In this document: positions 18,735 to 27,436 of the stretch, in pieces
Layout of the letters: every line of letters starts with the position of its first letter
How positions within the stretch are numbered: position 1 is the stretch's first letter
NCBI RefSeq assembly: GCF_000745425.1
Contig: NZ_JQJH01000002.1
Coordinates: 248,001-312,000, forward strand
DNA: 64,000 bases
Source of the DNA: Beijerinckia mobilis
GTDB taxonomy: Bacteria; Pseudomonadota; Alphaproteobacteria; Rhizobiales; Beijerinckiaceae
Direction: 5' to 3'
Notes under the pieces: generated by a model
Told to the model about the DNA's origin: nothing
The model's input: only the letters and a program-made list of their open reading frames with translations
Databases searched by the model: none
Made by a program: the position numbers and the translations under genes

Positions 18735-19832
18735 TCAATTGGCGAAACGGAAATGCAACACATCTCCGTCAGCGACGACATAATCCTTGCCTTCTAGGCG
18801 GAATTTGCCGGCTTCCCGCGCGCCGGTTTCGCCCTGATGGGCGATATAATCTTCATAGGCGATCGTTTCGGCGCGGATGAAGCCTTTCTCGAAATCGGTA
18901 TGAATCACGCCAGCCGCCTGCGGGCCTTTGGTTCCGGCGGGGATCGTCCAGGCGCGGGCTTCCTTCGGTCCGACGGTGAAATAAGTAATGAGACCGAGCA
19001 GGCTGTAGCCGGCGCGAATGACGCGGTTGAGGCCTGGTTCCGTGAGCCCGACGGCTTCGAGATAGTCCTTCTGATCCTGCGGTGGCAGGATGGCGATCTC
19101 GCTTTCGATCTTGGCCGAGACGACGACGGTGACCGCGTTCTCCTCAGCTGCACGCGCGGCGACGGCGGCGGAGAAGGAATTGCCCTTGTCTGCGGATTCC
19201 TCTTCCACATTGCAGACATAGAGCACCGGCTTGGCGCTCAGGAGACCAAGGCTTGAAAAAAGCTTGCGTTCATCGGCCGCGACCTCCGCGAGACGCGCCG
19301 GCTTGCCCTCGCGCAGAAGCGCGAGACTGCGCTCCACAAGCGACAGGATTTCCTTGGCTTCCTTGTCGCCGCCCTTGGCCTTTTTCTCCAGATTGCCGAC
19401 GCGCTTTTCGAGAGATTCGAGATCGGCGAGCATGAGTTCGGTCTCGATCGTCTCGATATCGTCGATCGGCGCGATCTTGCCCGCGACATGGGTGATGTCG
19501 GAATCCTCGAAACAGCGCACGACATGGGCGATGGCATCGCATTCGCGGATATTGCCGAGGAATTGATTGCCGAGGCCTTCTCCCTTCGACGCACCGCGCA
19601 CGAGGCCGGCGATATCGACGAAGGTGAGGCGCGTCGGGATGATCTCCTTGGAATGGGAGATTTCAGCGAGCGCCGTGAGCCTTTCGTCAGGCACGGCGAC
19701 GTCGCCGACATTCGGTTCGATCGTGCAGAAGGGATAATTCGCCGCCTGCGCCGCCGCGGTCTGCGTGAGGGCATTGAAAAGGGTCGATTTGCCGACATTG
19801 GGCAGGCCGACGATGCCGCATTTGAAACCCAT
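18735..19832 (-). CDS. ychF: Redox-regulated ATPase / GTPase YchF (OBG family)
   Basis: YchF is a universally conserved P-loop NTPase that hydrolyses ATP and associates with ribosomes. The 365-residue protein starts MGFKCGIVGLPNVGKST, with the G1 loop at 11-17; the switch region DIAGLVRGASKGEGLGNQFL follows near 67-86, then a coiled-coil insert (about 130-200) and a C-terminal TGS domain with the YFTVGPKEARAW segment. The start at 19832 is chosen over a longer in-frame extension because the P-loop must lie at the extreme N-terminus. In many bacteria pth precedes ychF; here it does not. Confidence 0.93.
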   Translation of the reverse strand: MGFKCGIVGLPNVGKSTLFNALTQTAAAQAANYPFCTIEPNVGDVAVPDERLTALAEISHSKEIIPTRLTFVDIAGLVRGASKGEGLGNQFLGNIRECDAIAHVVRCFEDSDITHVAGKIAPIDDIETIETELMLADLESLEKRVGNLEKKAKGGDKEAKEILSLVERSLALLREGKPARLAEVAADERKLFSSLGLLSAKPVLYVCNVEEESADKGNSFSAAVAARAAEENAVTVVVSAKIESEIAILPPQDQKDYLEAVGLTEPGLNRVIRAGYSLLGLITYFTVGPKEARAWTIPAGTKGPQAAGVIHTDFEKGFIRAETIAYEDYIAHQGETGAREAGKFRLEGKDYVVADGDVLHFRFAN

Positions 19833-20227
19833 GAAATCCTCTTCGTGAAAGTCCGTCACCTCACCCCTTGCCCTTAACCTTCTGCTCAAGGCGGTGGCGC
19901 CGCTCCGAATGGGCGGAGGAGAATGATGTTTCGACCCTTATAAAAGGGCAGTCGGAAAAAGCGAAAGCCTTGAAGTTGGCGTGGCGTGTTTCCTGAGCCG
20001 ATCGAAGACCAGACCGGTCACGGATGCCGATCGTTGAGAAAAACTCAAGTATTTTCGGGCGGGGCTTTCTCTATAGTGCCGCATCATGGCGCCGCTGACG
20101 CTACAAAATACAAGATATATCAATTGGATATGTATTTATCTATCGCCCGCCGCGTAATTCCGCCGTGGGCATTGCGGAGGGGCATCATGTTCGAATTGAG
20201 TTTTTTTGCCGTGGGCACGGATCCGTG
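19833..20227. other. Intergenic region between ychF and the sulfonate-binding remnant
   Basis: No gene is seen. The right half is AT-rich, around 20100-20150, and would suit a promoter for the plus-strand remnant. A GCGGAGGGG stretch lies near 20173-20181. Confidence 0.35.
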
Positions 20228-20807
20228 ATGCTGACCCTCTTCGCGCTCTTGCTGGCGGTGCTCTTTTGCCATGACGGCGCGCTTGCCGAGGCAGAGGTGA
20301 TGCGCATCGGCTGTCAGCGTTCACCCACTCTCATGGTCTTGCTGAAGACAGATGGCGCGCTCGAACGGGCGCGCGGCGCTGGCGAGCGGCCGGATCGACG
20401 CGCTGGTGACATGGGAACCTTTCGTTTCGAGCATCCAGCGGCAGACGAAGGCGCGTGTGCTTGCCGATGCGCAGAGCCTCGCCGCATACAAACGTTATTA
20501 TGTCACGACTGGGGACTATGCCACGACACATGCTCCCGAGCTTGCCGTCATCTTTGAAAAGCTGGTGGAACGCGGGAGGGATGTGAAGGCGCATCCGCAA
20601 GCGGCGACCCGGATTCTCGCAAAACTCTGGGGCATCGATGAAGAGACTGTGCTTGATGCCAATGCCAAACGCAGTTACGAAGTCGGCGCGGTCAAGCGCG
20701 ATGCGTTCGGCGAGCAACAGGCGATCGCCGACGCCTTCTTCGCGGCGGGCCTTCTGCCCCGGCCTGGCGATGCAAATGCCGTGGCGATCTTCAAGCCCGG
20801 GCAATGA
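20228..20807 (+). pseudogene. Decayed aliphatic-sulfonate ABC binding protein (SsuA-like)
   Basis: Two halves of one protein lie in different frames. The first (from 20228) has a signal peptide and then EVMRIGCQRSPTLMVLLKTDGALE, which matches the start of mature SsuA-type proteins. The second (from about 20352, different frame) begins near GRIDALVTWEPF and runs to the normal C-terminus. An intact SsuA has about 320 residues; here roughly 110 residues of the middle are missing and the frame shifts at the join, near 20365-20380. The join lies in repeated GCGCG/GGCGC runs, suggesting deletion between short repeats. No ssuB, ssuC or ssuD gene is nearby. The product cannot be a working binding protein. 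Confidence 0.8.
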
Positions 20808-21067
20808 TGGTTTCGGCAGTCCTGGTCGTGTGATCTCCTCACGGGAGGACATAGCGATTCATACAATGGAAATGTATGCGCAATCGCGCGTGGCAGGCCG
20901 ATCCGGCTGCGGGTGCCCGGACGATGAACTTGCTCGAGCTTCGCATTCATGGCCTGCTGCTTATCCCTCACCGCGCGCAATTTGCATGTGAGGGAAATTC
21001 CTCAATTTCCTTCTGGAACCTCGATGCCAGCCGTTTGTTGAAAATTGGCAATGGATCGGGTCCCACG

Positions 21068-22855
21068 ATGAATGAAAATCTTGAGACGGAAACCGAAACT
21101 CTGCCGCTTTATCAGGAAATCGCGTCTGTCGGTAAACGATCGGTGTCGAAAGGGTCAGTCCGTGTGCGTGTCGTCACGGATAGGCTGAACGAGACCATTG
21201 AGGCGACGCTTGCGTCAGAGACTGTCGAGATCAAACGTGTGCCGGTGGATCGTGTTGTCGATAGTGTTCCGGATGTCCGAATTGAAGGCGATCTCACGAT
21301 CATTCCGGTTTTCAAGGAAGTTCTGTTCATCGAAAAGCGCCTCGTCCTGACGGAAGAAATCCACATTCGCCGGCAGCGCTCCGACACCTATGTGAATATA
21401 CCCGTCGAACGGCGTCAACAACGCGCGCTTGTCGAGACCCTGCCCGCAACGGCTGCGCCGCTTCAGGACGCGGCCAGTTCACCCGAGGAAGGGAGACAGT
21501 TCATGGCCAATCTTTCTGAGTCGCTACCCGAGGCGCGACAAGGCGATTCCACCAAATATCATCACATCACGGCGTTTTTCGATCGGGAGGCGGATGCCCG
21601 CAGGGCGGTGGACAAGCTTTTGGCGATCGGCATTCCGGAATCCTCCATTCATTTCCTGCATGGTCTGGGAGGGACGCTGCAGGAAGCCGCTGGCAGCACA
21701 ATTGAGGAGGAAAAAGGCTTTTGGGAAAGCCTCAAGGGGATGTTCCTGCCCGAGGAAGACCGTCATATCTATGCCGAGAGCTTGAAGCGGGGCGGTTATC
21801 TCGTGTCGGTCCGCGCGGAAAGCGATGCCGCCTATGAACAGGCTTTCGATATTCTCGATTCCTCCGGCACGATCGATCTCAACGAGCAGGAAGCGCAATG
21901 GCGCGCCGAAGGCTGGACCGGCTATGCGGCCGCCCACGCCAGCATGCCGGCCAAGATGGAAGAAAAAGCCGAAATGGCGGATGCTGCAATGAAAGATCAG
22001 CCTTCCGGCGCGATTGCGGCGGCACCAGCCGGTGCGGCTCCCATTGCACCGGCTTTGGGTGAACAAGAGAAGACCTCCGAGGAAATGACGCTGCTTGAAA
22101 GCCCAGAGGATATCAGGCCCTTGACCGAGGAAGAGAATGCGGCTCTCCTTGGCGAGGAGAATATGGGCGAGACCCGTTTCGCCGGTGTGGGCTCGCAAGC
22201 CCCGGCCTTTACCGGGCGGGAAGAGGTGATCCCCGTCGCCCAGGAAATCATGCATCTCGGCAAACGCGAAATCGACAATGGCCGCGTTCGCGTTCACAGC
22301 TATACGGTGATGCGGCCGGTCAGCGCGACAATCAATCTGCGTGAGGAAAATATCACGCTCGATCGTCATCCCGTTGATCGCTCCGTGACCGCGGCGGAGG
22401 ATGTCTTCGCTGAAAGAACGATCGAACTCACGCAACATGCCGAAGAGCCGGTGGTCGAGAAGGATATCCATATCAGCGAGGAAATCCTCCTCAGCCGCAA
22501 CGTCACCGAACATGAGCAGACAGTGTCGGATCAGGTGCGCGAAACCAAAGTCGACATTGACGATTCCCGCCTTGGCCAAGCTATCGACAAGGACCGTCTG
22601 GCAGCGAGCACGGGCCTCGTCGGCTCGGATATGGCATCCTATGCCGATAAGATCCATGATCATATGAATGTCATGGCTTCTGACGGCCAGATCATCGGTA
22701 TTGTCGATCACCTCGAAGGCGACCGCATACAGCTTACCCGCGCCGATTCCCCGGACGGACGCGACCATTTCATTCCGCTCGACTGGATCAAATCCATTGG
22801 CACGAATGATGTCGAGCTGAACCGGCCGGCAAGCCAGGTACGGGCTGCCTGGTGA
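21068..22855 (+). CDS. Double DUF2382 protein with DUF2171 C-terminus
   Basis: This 595-residue protein has four parts. They are a first DUF2382 domain (about 12-125), a middle domain resembling general-stress YflT/DUF1269-like modules (about 163-270, with HHITAFFDREADARRAVDKL), a second DUF2382 domain (about 384-500), and a C-terminal DUF2171 domain (about 528-580). DUF2382 pairs with PRC-barrel-like domains in stress-associated proteins, and its biochemical role is unknown. No signal peptide is seen from the ATG at 21068, which is preferred over longer in-frame starts because the first domain begins directly after it. The linker (about 295-380) is Ala/Glu-rich. A compact hairpin follows the gene. 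Confidence 0.8.
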   Translation: MNENLETETETLPLYQEIASVGKRSVSKGSVRVRVVTDRLNETIEATLASETVEIKRVPVDRVVDSVPDVRIEGDLTIIPVFKEVLFIEKRLVLTEEIHIRRQRSDTYVNIPVERRQQRALVETLPATAAPLQDAASSPEEGRQFMANLSESLPEARQGDSTKYHHITAFFDREADARRAVDKLLAIGIPESSIHFLHGLGGTLQEAAGSTIEEEKGFWESLKGMFLPEEDRHIYAESLKRGGYLVSVRAESDAAYEQAFDILDSSGTIDLNEQEAQWRAEGWTGYAAAHASMPAKMEEKAEMADAAMKDQPSGAIAAAPAGAAPIAPALGEQEKTSEEMTLLESPEDIRPLTEEENAALLGEENMGETRFAGVGSQAPAFTGREEVIPVAQEIMHLGKREIDNGRVRVHSYTVMRPVSATINLREENITLDRHPVDRSVTAAEDVFAERTIELTQHAEEPVVEKDIHISEEILLSRNVTEHEQTVSDQVRETKVDIDDSRLGQAIDKDRLAASTGLVGSDMASYADKIHDHMNVMASDGQIIGIVDHLEGDRIQLTRADSPDGRDHFIPLDWIKSIGTNDVELNRPASQVRAAW

Positions 22856-22890
22856 GCGTTTGCCTGTGGCAAAGGTTTCGGAATGCAGAT

Positions 22891-22912
22891 GGCCCCGGCT
22901 TGTGCCGGGGCC
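22891..22912 (+). terminator. Hairpin after the DUF2382 gene
   Basis: A perfect 9-bp stem (GGCCCCGGC / GCCGGGGCC) with a TTGT loop lies 36 bp after the stop and is followed by ACTTT. It is a plausible terminator with a poor T tract. Confidence 0.55.
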
Positions 22913-23026
22913 ACTTTCGTCCGGCGGCATGAAGCCCCCCCGCGCCGCTGTGGAATCATTGCCGGCAGCCGCCCGCACATCCAGGATTCGCGAGCCATGA
23001 TCAGTTTGATGGGCCGTTTCATGGGC

Positions 23027-23045
23027 ATTGATATATTATAACATT
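23027..23045. promoter_or_regulatory. Zur-like operator upstream of the zinc transporter operon
   Basis: This 19-bp imperfect palindrome (7 of 9 pairs) reads AATGTTATAATATATCAAT on the minus strand. That is close to the AATGTTATA-type half sites bound by the zinc-sensing repressor Zur in alphaproteobacteria. It lies 53 bp before the first start codon of a zinc-type ABC transporter operon, in an AT-rich pocket expected to hold the promoter. Repression by zinc-loaded Zur is inferred; no zur gene is in the window. Confidence 0.65.
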
Positions 23046-23097
23046 GCGTTATGATCGGTCACCTGATCTCCCCTCGCGCCGAAGAAATAGCATCCGC

Positions 23098-23223
23098 ATG
23101 GCCGCCCGTGATCCCTTTCTCACCTCGCTCCTGGCGCGTTCGGCGTGGCAGCGGCTGGCTTTCGCGCTTCCCGTCATCCTGTGCCTGTGGCTCGCGATCG
23201 TATGGGCGATTTCCCTGCCATGA
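23098..23223 (+). CDS. 41-residue single-span membrane protein heading the zinc operon
   Basis: An ATG frame of 41 codons encodes a short polar N-terminus (MAARDPF), an Arg/Trp-containing segment and one hydrophobic span at about 20-40. Its TGA overlaps the ATG of the ABC ATPase gene as ATGA, and it is the first frame after the Zur-like operator. Both facts argue for a translated, coupled gene. No family is recognised and the ribosome binding site is weak. It could be a small subunit or stabiliser of the transporter, or a coupling leader for the ATPase gene. An ATPase start further upstream in its own frame would weaken the case. Confidence 0.55.
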   Translation: MAARDPFLTSLLARSAWQRLAFALPVILCLWLAIVWAISLP

Positions 23224-23966
23224 AGCCTGTTTCGCCTCCCGTTCTCGTGCTCGACGACGTCACCTTGACCTACGAGGCCCATCCGGCGGTGCATCACCTT
23301 TCAGGCACTTTCGCCCGGGGATGCCTTACCGCCATTGTGGGACCTAATGGGGCGGGCAAATCGACGTTGCTCAAGGCCATTATGGGTCAATTACCGCTGT
23401 CACATGGCACAATCGATCGTTGCGGCCTGGCTATCGGCGATTTCGGCTATCTGCCGCAGGCGGCCGAGCTCGACCGCCATTTTCCCTTGTCGGTTGCCGA
23501 TCTTGTGATGCTCGGTGCCTGGCGCGAGGTCGGCGTGTTTGGTCGGGTGACGAGCGCCTGCGCCGAGGCGGCGCGGCAGGCGCTTGTCGCCGTCGGCCTT
23601 GAGGGGTTCGAATTCCGTTCCATCGGCTCGCTCTCCTCCGGCCAGTTCCAGCGTGTCCTTTTCGCGCGCCTCATTCTGCAGAATGCCTCCGTGATCATCC
23701 TGGATGAGCCATTTACCGCAATCGACGCGCGCACCACCGAGGACCTTTTGCGGATCATTGCCGGTTGGCATGGCGAAGGACGTACGGTGATCGCCGTGCT
23801 GCATGATTTCGATCAGGTACGGCACCATTTCCCCGAGACTTTGCTCCTGGCGCGGGATCTGGTCGGCTGGGGGCCGACCGCCAGCGTACTCACCGAGGCC
23901 AATTTGCAGCGGACGCGGGCGATGGCGGAAAAATGGGATGAAAGCGCCCCCTATTGCGCCGCCTGA
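23220..23966 (+). CDS. Zinc/manganese ABC transporter ATPase (ZnuC/AztA-like)
   Basis: This is the ATP-binding subunit of a cluster A-I metal importer, 248 residues. It shows Walker A GPNGAGKST at 41-49, the signature SLSSGQFQRVLFARL, and Walker B with the following glutamate in ASVIILDEPFTAID. The His switch is in VLHDFDQV. The start at 23220 is chosen because it overlaps the stop of the small membrane protein gene and leaves a normal-length N-terminus. The permease and binding-protein genes follow, so this is a complete importer. Zinc is favoured over manganese by the ligands of the binding protein and the Zur-like operator. Confidence 0.9.
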   Translation: MKPVSPPVLVLDDVTLTYEAHPAVHHLSGTFARGCLTAIVGPNGAGKSTLLKAIMGQLPLSHGTIDRCGLAIGDFGYLPQAAELDRHFPLSVADLVMLGAWREVGVFGRVTSACAEAARQALVAVGLEGFEFRSIGSLSSGQFQRVLFARLILQNASVIILDEPFTAIDARTTEDLLRIIAGWHGEGRTVIAVLHDFDQVRHHFPETLLLARDLVGWGPTASVLTEANLQRTRAMAEKWDESAPYCAA

Positions 23967-24072
23967 TTCCTCAAAGGCTCCTTACTCGTGAGCTGTTTCA
24001 TAAGGGTCTTTCGATGCACATTCCCCCCTTCAGCAAGAGGCCAGGGGCCGCAGCGTCCGTGCCGGGGAGCGC

Positions 24073-24945
24073 ATGAGCTTCTCCGCTCTCTTCATCAGCC
24101 CCTTCGCGGATTATGGTTTCATGCGCCGCGCGCTGGTGGCTTCCATCGCGCTCGGCCTTGGTTCCGGTCCCATCGGTGTTTTGCTCATGCTGCGCCGCAT
24201 GAGCCTCGTCGGCGATGCGATGAGCCATGCGGTTCTGCCGGGCGCGGCGATCGGTTTTCTGATCGCCGGAGGTCTTTCTCTGCCCGCCATGGGGCTCGGC
24301 GGTCTCGTTGCCGGTTTGAGCGTCGCGCTTCTCTCTGGTCTCATCAGCCGCACGACAGTGCTGCGCGAGGATGCGAGTTTTGCGAGTTTCTATCTGACCT
24401 CTCTGGCGCTCGGCGTCCTCATCGTGTCGCTGCGGGGCTCGAACATCGATCTTCTGCATGTGCTCTTCGGCACCATTCTCGCCATTGACGCGCCGGCTCT
24501 TTACCTTGTCGGGGCGATTGCCACTTTCACTTTGATCGTGCTCGCCATCGTCTACCGGCCGCTCGTCGCGGAATGTTTCGATCCGGGCTTCATGCGCGCG
24601 GTCGGCGGCCATGGCATCTTTTATCATCTCCTGTTTCTGTTTCTCGTCGTCCTCAATCTCGTGGCGGGCTTTCAGGCGCTCGGCACTTTGATGTCGGTTG
24701 GCATGATGATGCTGCCCGCCGCCGTGGCGCAGCTCTGGGCGCGCACGTTACCCGGCATGGCGCTGGTCGCTGCTGTTATCGCCGCGCTTTCGGGATTGAT
24801 CGGGCTGATCGTCTCGTTCCATCTGGGCTTTGCCTCGGGGCCGACGATCATTCTCACGGCTGCCTGCTTTTACGTTCTTTCCCTGCTGTTTTGTCCATCG
24901 GGCGCCATGCGCCGACTGTTGCCCTTGCGGCATCGCACCGGTTGA
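24073..24945 (+). CDS. Zinc/manganese ABC transporter permease (ZnuB/AztB-like)
   Basis: This is a 290-residue inner-membrane permease of the ABC-3 family with eight to nine hydrophobic segments. It carries the LRRMSLVGDAMSHAVLPGAAIGF motif near residues 38-60, which is diagnostic for zinc/manganese permeases and contacts the ATPase. A GGGGAG ribosome binding site precedes the ATG. The gap to the ATPase gene is 106 bp and contains only a 20-codon frame (24014-24076) whose stop overlaps this ATG; it may be incidental or may couple translation. Confidence 0.9.
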   Translation: MSFSALFISPFADYGFMRRALVASIALGLGSGPIGVLLMLRRMSLVGDAMSHAVLPGAAIGFLIAGGLSLPAMGLGGLVAGLSVALLSGLISRTTVLREDASFASFYLTSLALGVLIVSLRGSNIDLLHVLFGTILAIDAPALYLVGAIATFTLIVLAIVYRPLVAECFDPGFMRAVGGHGIFYHLLFLFLVVLNLVAGFQALGTLMSVGMMMLPAAVAQLWARTLPGMALVAAVIAALSGLIGLIVSFHLGFASGPTIILTAACFYVLSLLFCPSGAMRRLLPLRHRTG

Positions 24946-24957
24946 GGGAGATGGGAT

Positions 24958-25863
24958 ATGCGGATACGGATCCCTGGCGTCGCTTGCTTGTGCCTTTCGG
25001 CGTGTCTTCTGTCGCTCGTCCCCTCGGGGCAGGGGGCTATGGCCAAGACGGTTCAGGCTGTCGCCAGCTTCACCGTGCTCGCTGATGTCGTGAAACAGAT
25101 TGGCGGCGATCATGTCACGGTCGAGAGCCTCGTGCCGACCAATGGCGATCCGCATGAATTCGAACCCTCGCCTGATAATGCCCGCTCCCTGAAGGCGGCC
25201 TCGCTCGTCTTCATCAGCGGTGAAGGACTTGAGGGCTGGTTTGCCCGCCTTGCCAAGGCTTCCGGCTACAAGGGTGAGCCTGTCATTGTCTCGGAGGGTA
25301 TCAAGACCCTGGCGATGGAAGAGGGTGACCACAATGTGACTGATCCGCATGTGTGGAACAGTGTCGCCAATGTCATCGTCTGGACCGATAATATCGAAAA
25401 GGCGCTCGCCGCCGCCGATCCCGAGGATGCTGCCGCCTTTCATGAAAATGCCAGCCGTTATCGCCAGCAATTGCAGGCGCTTGACGCTGATGTCCGCGCG
25501 AAGATCGCGCAAGTGCCGCAAGAACAGCGGAAAGTGCTGACGAGCCATGAAGCCTTCGGTTATTTCGCCCGTGACTATGGCGTGACTTTTCTCGCGCCGA
25601 CCGGTTTTTCGACCGAGACGGAAGCTTCGGCGGCGACCGTCGCGAAACTGATCGACCAGATTCGTAAGGAGAAGGTGAAGGTCTATTTTCTGGAAAATTC
25701 CAACGATCCGCGCCTCGTGCGGCAGATCGCTAAGGCGACGGGCGCGGTGCCCGGCGGCATGCTTTACGTCGAATCCCTGTCGCCGCCGGATGGCCCGGCA
25801 CCGACCTATCTCCGCATGGTCCGCAACAATGTCGATCAGATCGTCGGTGCCATCAAAAGATAG
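24958..25863 (+). CDS. Zinc-type ABC transporter substrate-binding protein (AztC/ZnuA-like)
   Basis: This is a periplasmic cluster A-I metal-binding protein of 301 residues with an N-terminal signal peptide (hydrophobic at about 5-24). Likely ligands are His66 (GDPHEFEPS), His131 (DPHVW), His197 (SHEAFGYF) and an acidic residue at 272 (LYVESL). Three histidines plus an acid favour zinc. The His-rich loop of classical ZnuA is absent, as in AztC-type proteins; a short acidic EEGDHN segment (121-126) is in its place. No aztD metallochaperone gene follows. It starts 12 bp after the permease gene. Confidence 0.9.
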   Translation: MRIRIPGVACLCLSACLLSLVPSGQGAMAKTVQAVASFTVLADVVKQIGGDHVTVESLVPTNGDPHEFEPSPDNARSLKAASLVFISGEGLEGWFARLAKASGYKGEPVIVSEGIKTLAMEEGDHNVTDPHVWNSVANVIVWTDNIEKALAAADPEDAAAFHENASRYRQQLQALDADVRAKIAQVPQEQRKVLTSHEAFGYFARDYGVTFLAPTGFSTETEASAATVAKLIDQIRKEKVKVYFLENSNDPRLVRQIAKATGAVPGGMLYVESLSPPDGPAPTYLRMVRNNVDQIVGAIKR

Positions 25864-25869
25864 GATGAT

Positions 25870-25906
25870 GGCCGCTGCATATAGCTGTTCGATATATGCA
25901 GCGGCC
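25870..25906. terminator. Long hairpin ending the zinc operon
   Basis: Arms of 14 bp (GGCCGCTGCATATA and its complement) pair perfectly around a 9-nt loop, starting 7 bp after the stop codon. No T tract follows. The position suggests termination or 3' end protection of the operon mRNA. Confidence 0.6.
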
Positions 25907-26011
25907 GCCTGATATCGCCGTATGATGCAATGCTGCCTGCCATCTTGCGATCGGCGGGAGAGGGGCGTAATGTTTGTGTCAACGCCCGGTGCGGCTACAG
26001 ATTATAGCGTA

Positions 26012-26095
26012 TCCGTGGCCTTGGAGCATTTTGTCTACCTGAAAATGCGCTAATTTTTCCAAGTGGAGCAGTTCGGAAACATCCGAAATGCTCTA
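26012..26095. repeat. Paired inverted repeats of the GAGCATTT family
   Basis: Two adjacent elements are seen. The first is GAGCATTTT followed by a short loop and GAAAATGCGCT. The second is GAGCAGTTCGGA, AACA, TCCGAAATGCTC with one mismatch, ending in TCT. The same two element types occur side by side near 32.15-32.25 kb, which points to a dispersed intergenic repeat family. It separates the zinc operon from the next gene. Confidence 0.6.
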
Positions 26096-26135
26096 GGCTT
26101 CCAGTTTGCGTCAAGACAAACATCGGAGGTTGCCC

Positions 26136-27344
26136 ATGGCTCCTGCCGCACCTGCGAGATTCCGGCTCTCCCGGCATAGTGATGAGCGGATCGGACAATT
26201 TCCCTTTGTTTGTGAGGATCCCAGTCGACGGAATGTGCTTTGCGGCTGCGGCGCTGCTTCTTTAAGCCTGTTTATGGCAGCGTTGACGGGAACGGCGTCA
26301 AGAACTGCGGCGCAGGCCTTGGTCTTGCCGGTCCCCGAACTTGACAGCGTGAGTGTCCATGTCGTGACGGAGGATTATCAATTCGCCGTCGCGCCGAGCC
26401 GCAAGGTGGGCAATCTTTCGATCGAGCATTTCGGCTGGGGCATCAGTCCCGACCATCCGCCGGACCGAACGCCCGCGAGTGAATTCGGTCTTTCTCTTCA
26501 TGTGACATCGTCGCGTGGAGCGCAGACACGCAGGACGCTGATCGATTTCGGCTATACCGCCACGGCACTCAACAATAATCTCCAGCTTCTAGGTCTCCAT
26601 CCGGCCGAGATCGATGCGCTGGTCCTCAGTCATGGCCATTATGATCATTTTGGCGGTCTCGCCGGTTTTCTGCGGCAGAATAAGGATCATCTGAAACGGG
26701 GACTGCCGTTCCATGTCGGTGGAGAGGATTGTTTCTGCGCACGCCAATGGACGGCGCCTCCCGTCAAGGGGGATTTCGGTGTGATCGACCGTGCGCTCCT
26801 GGCCGAGACGGGCCTTGATGCAACCCTTGCCGAAGGGCCGGTGCTCGTCGCCGGGCACGGTTTCACCTCCGGCCCGATCGCCGGGAAAAGTTTCGAGATG
26901 CTTTTGTCCCCGAGCGCGATGTATCCCGGCATGGCTGGGGGAAACGGCTGTTCGCCTGAACGATTGCCGGAAGCCGAGCGTGGGCCGGGGCCCATTCCCG
27001 ACAAGTTCCGGCATGAGATCGCGACGGCGTTTCATCTCAGGGGCCGTGGCCTCATCGTTCTGACCTCCTGCAGTCATCGTGGTGTCGTCAATACTGTCAG
27101 ACAGGCACAAACAATCTCCGGCGTCGAGAAAGTGCACGCTATCATCGGCGGCTTTCATCTCGCACCCTATCCGCTGGATTATGTGCGCCGGACGGTGGCG
27201 GCGCTCAAGGAGATCGGACCGGATTACCTCATCCCGTTGCACTGTACCGGTGAGCCATTTTACGAGATTGCCAAGGCGGAAATGCCCGACCGCCTGGTGC
27301 GCGCCTATACGGGAACGCGCCTGGTCTTTTCCAGCCCCGCCTGA
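26136..27344 (+). CDS. Exported metallo-beta-lactamase-fold hydrolase
   Basis: This 402-residue protein has the metal-binding motif HGHYDH (His166, His168, Asp170, His171) followed by a further TSCSHRG histidine near 312. It resembles the dihydropteroate-synthase-like/RFAP-synthase-like branch of the MBL superfamily. A twin-arginine-like SRRNVL motif (30-35) precedes a hydrophobic stretch (about 40-52) and an AQA cleavage site, so export of the folded protein by Tat is likely. The ATG at 26136 has a CGGAGG ribosome binding site. The substrate is unknown; a periplasmic member of this branch is uncommon. Confidence 0.75.
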   Translation: MAPAAPARFRLSRHSDERIGQFPFVCEDPSRRNVLCGCGAASLSLFMAALTGTASRTAAQALVLPVPELDSVSVHVVTEDYQFAVAPSRKVGNLSIEHFGWGISPDHPPDRTPASEFGLSLHVTSSRGAQTRRTLIDFGYTATALNNNLQLLGLHPAEIDALVLSHGHYDHFGGLAGFLRQNKDHLKRGLPFHVGGEDCFCARQWTAPPVKGDFGVIDRALLAETGLDATLAEGPVLVAGHGFTSGPIAGKSFEMLLSPSAMYPGMAGGNGCSPERLPEAERGPGPIPDKFRHEIATAFHLRGRGLIVLTSCSHRGVVNTVRQAQTISGVEKVHAIIGGFHLAPYPLDYVRRTVAALKEIGPDYLIPLHCTGEPFYEIAKAEMPDRLVRAYTGTRLVFSSPA

Positions 27345-27436
27345 GATCTGGCTGCCCCTTTTCGAGACCGGAGCAGAGATTTTCAAGGCAGAGCTCCGCT
27401 TGGATCTCGGTTCATGCAGTGCTACCCATCGGCATA

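Noticed and set aside
24014-24076. A 20-codon gene before the zinc permease
   Set aside because: It overlaps the permease start as ATGA but is Pro/Ala/Ser-rich, has no good ribosome binding site and lacks any other support.
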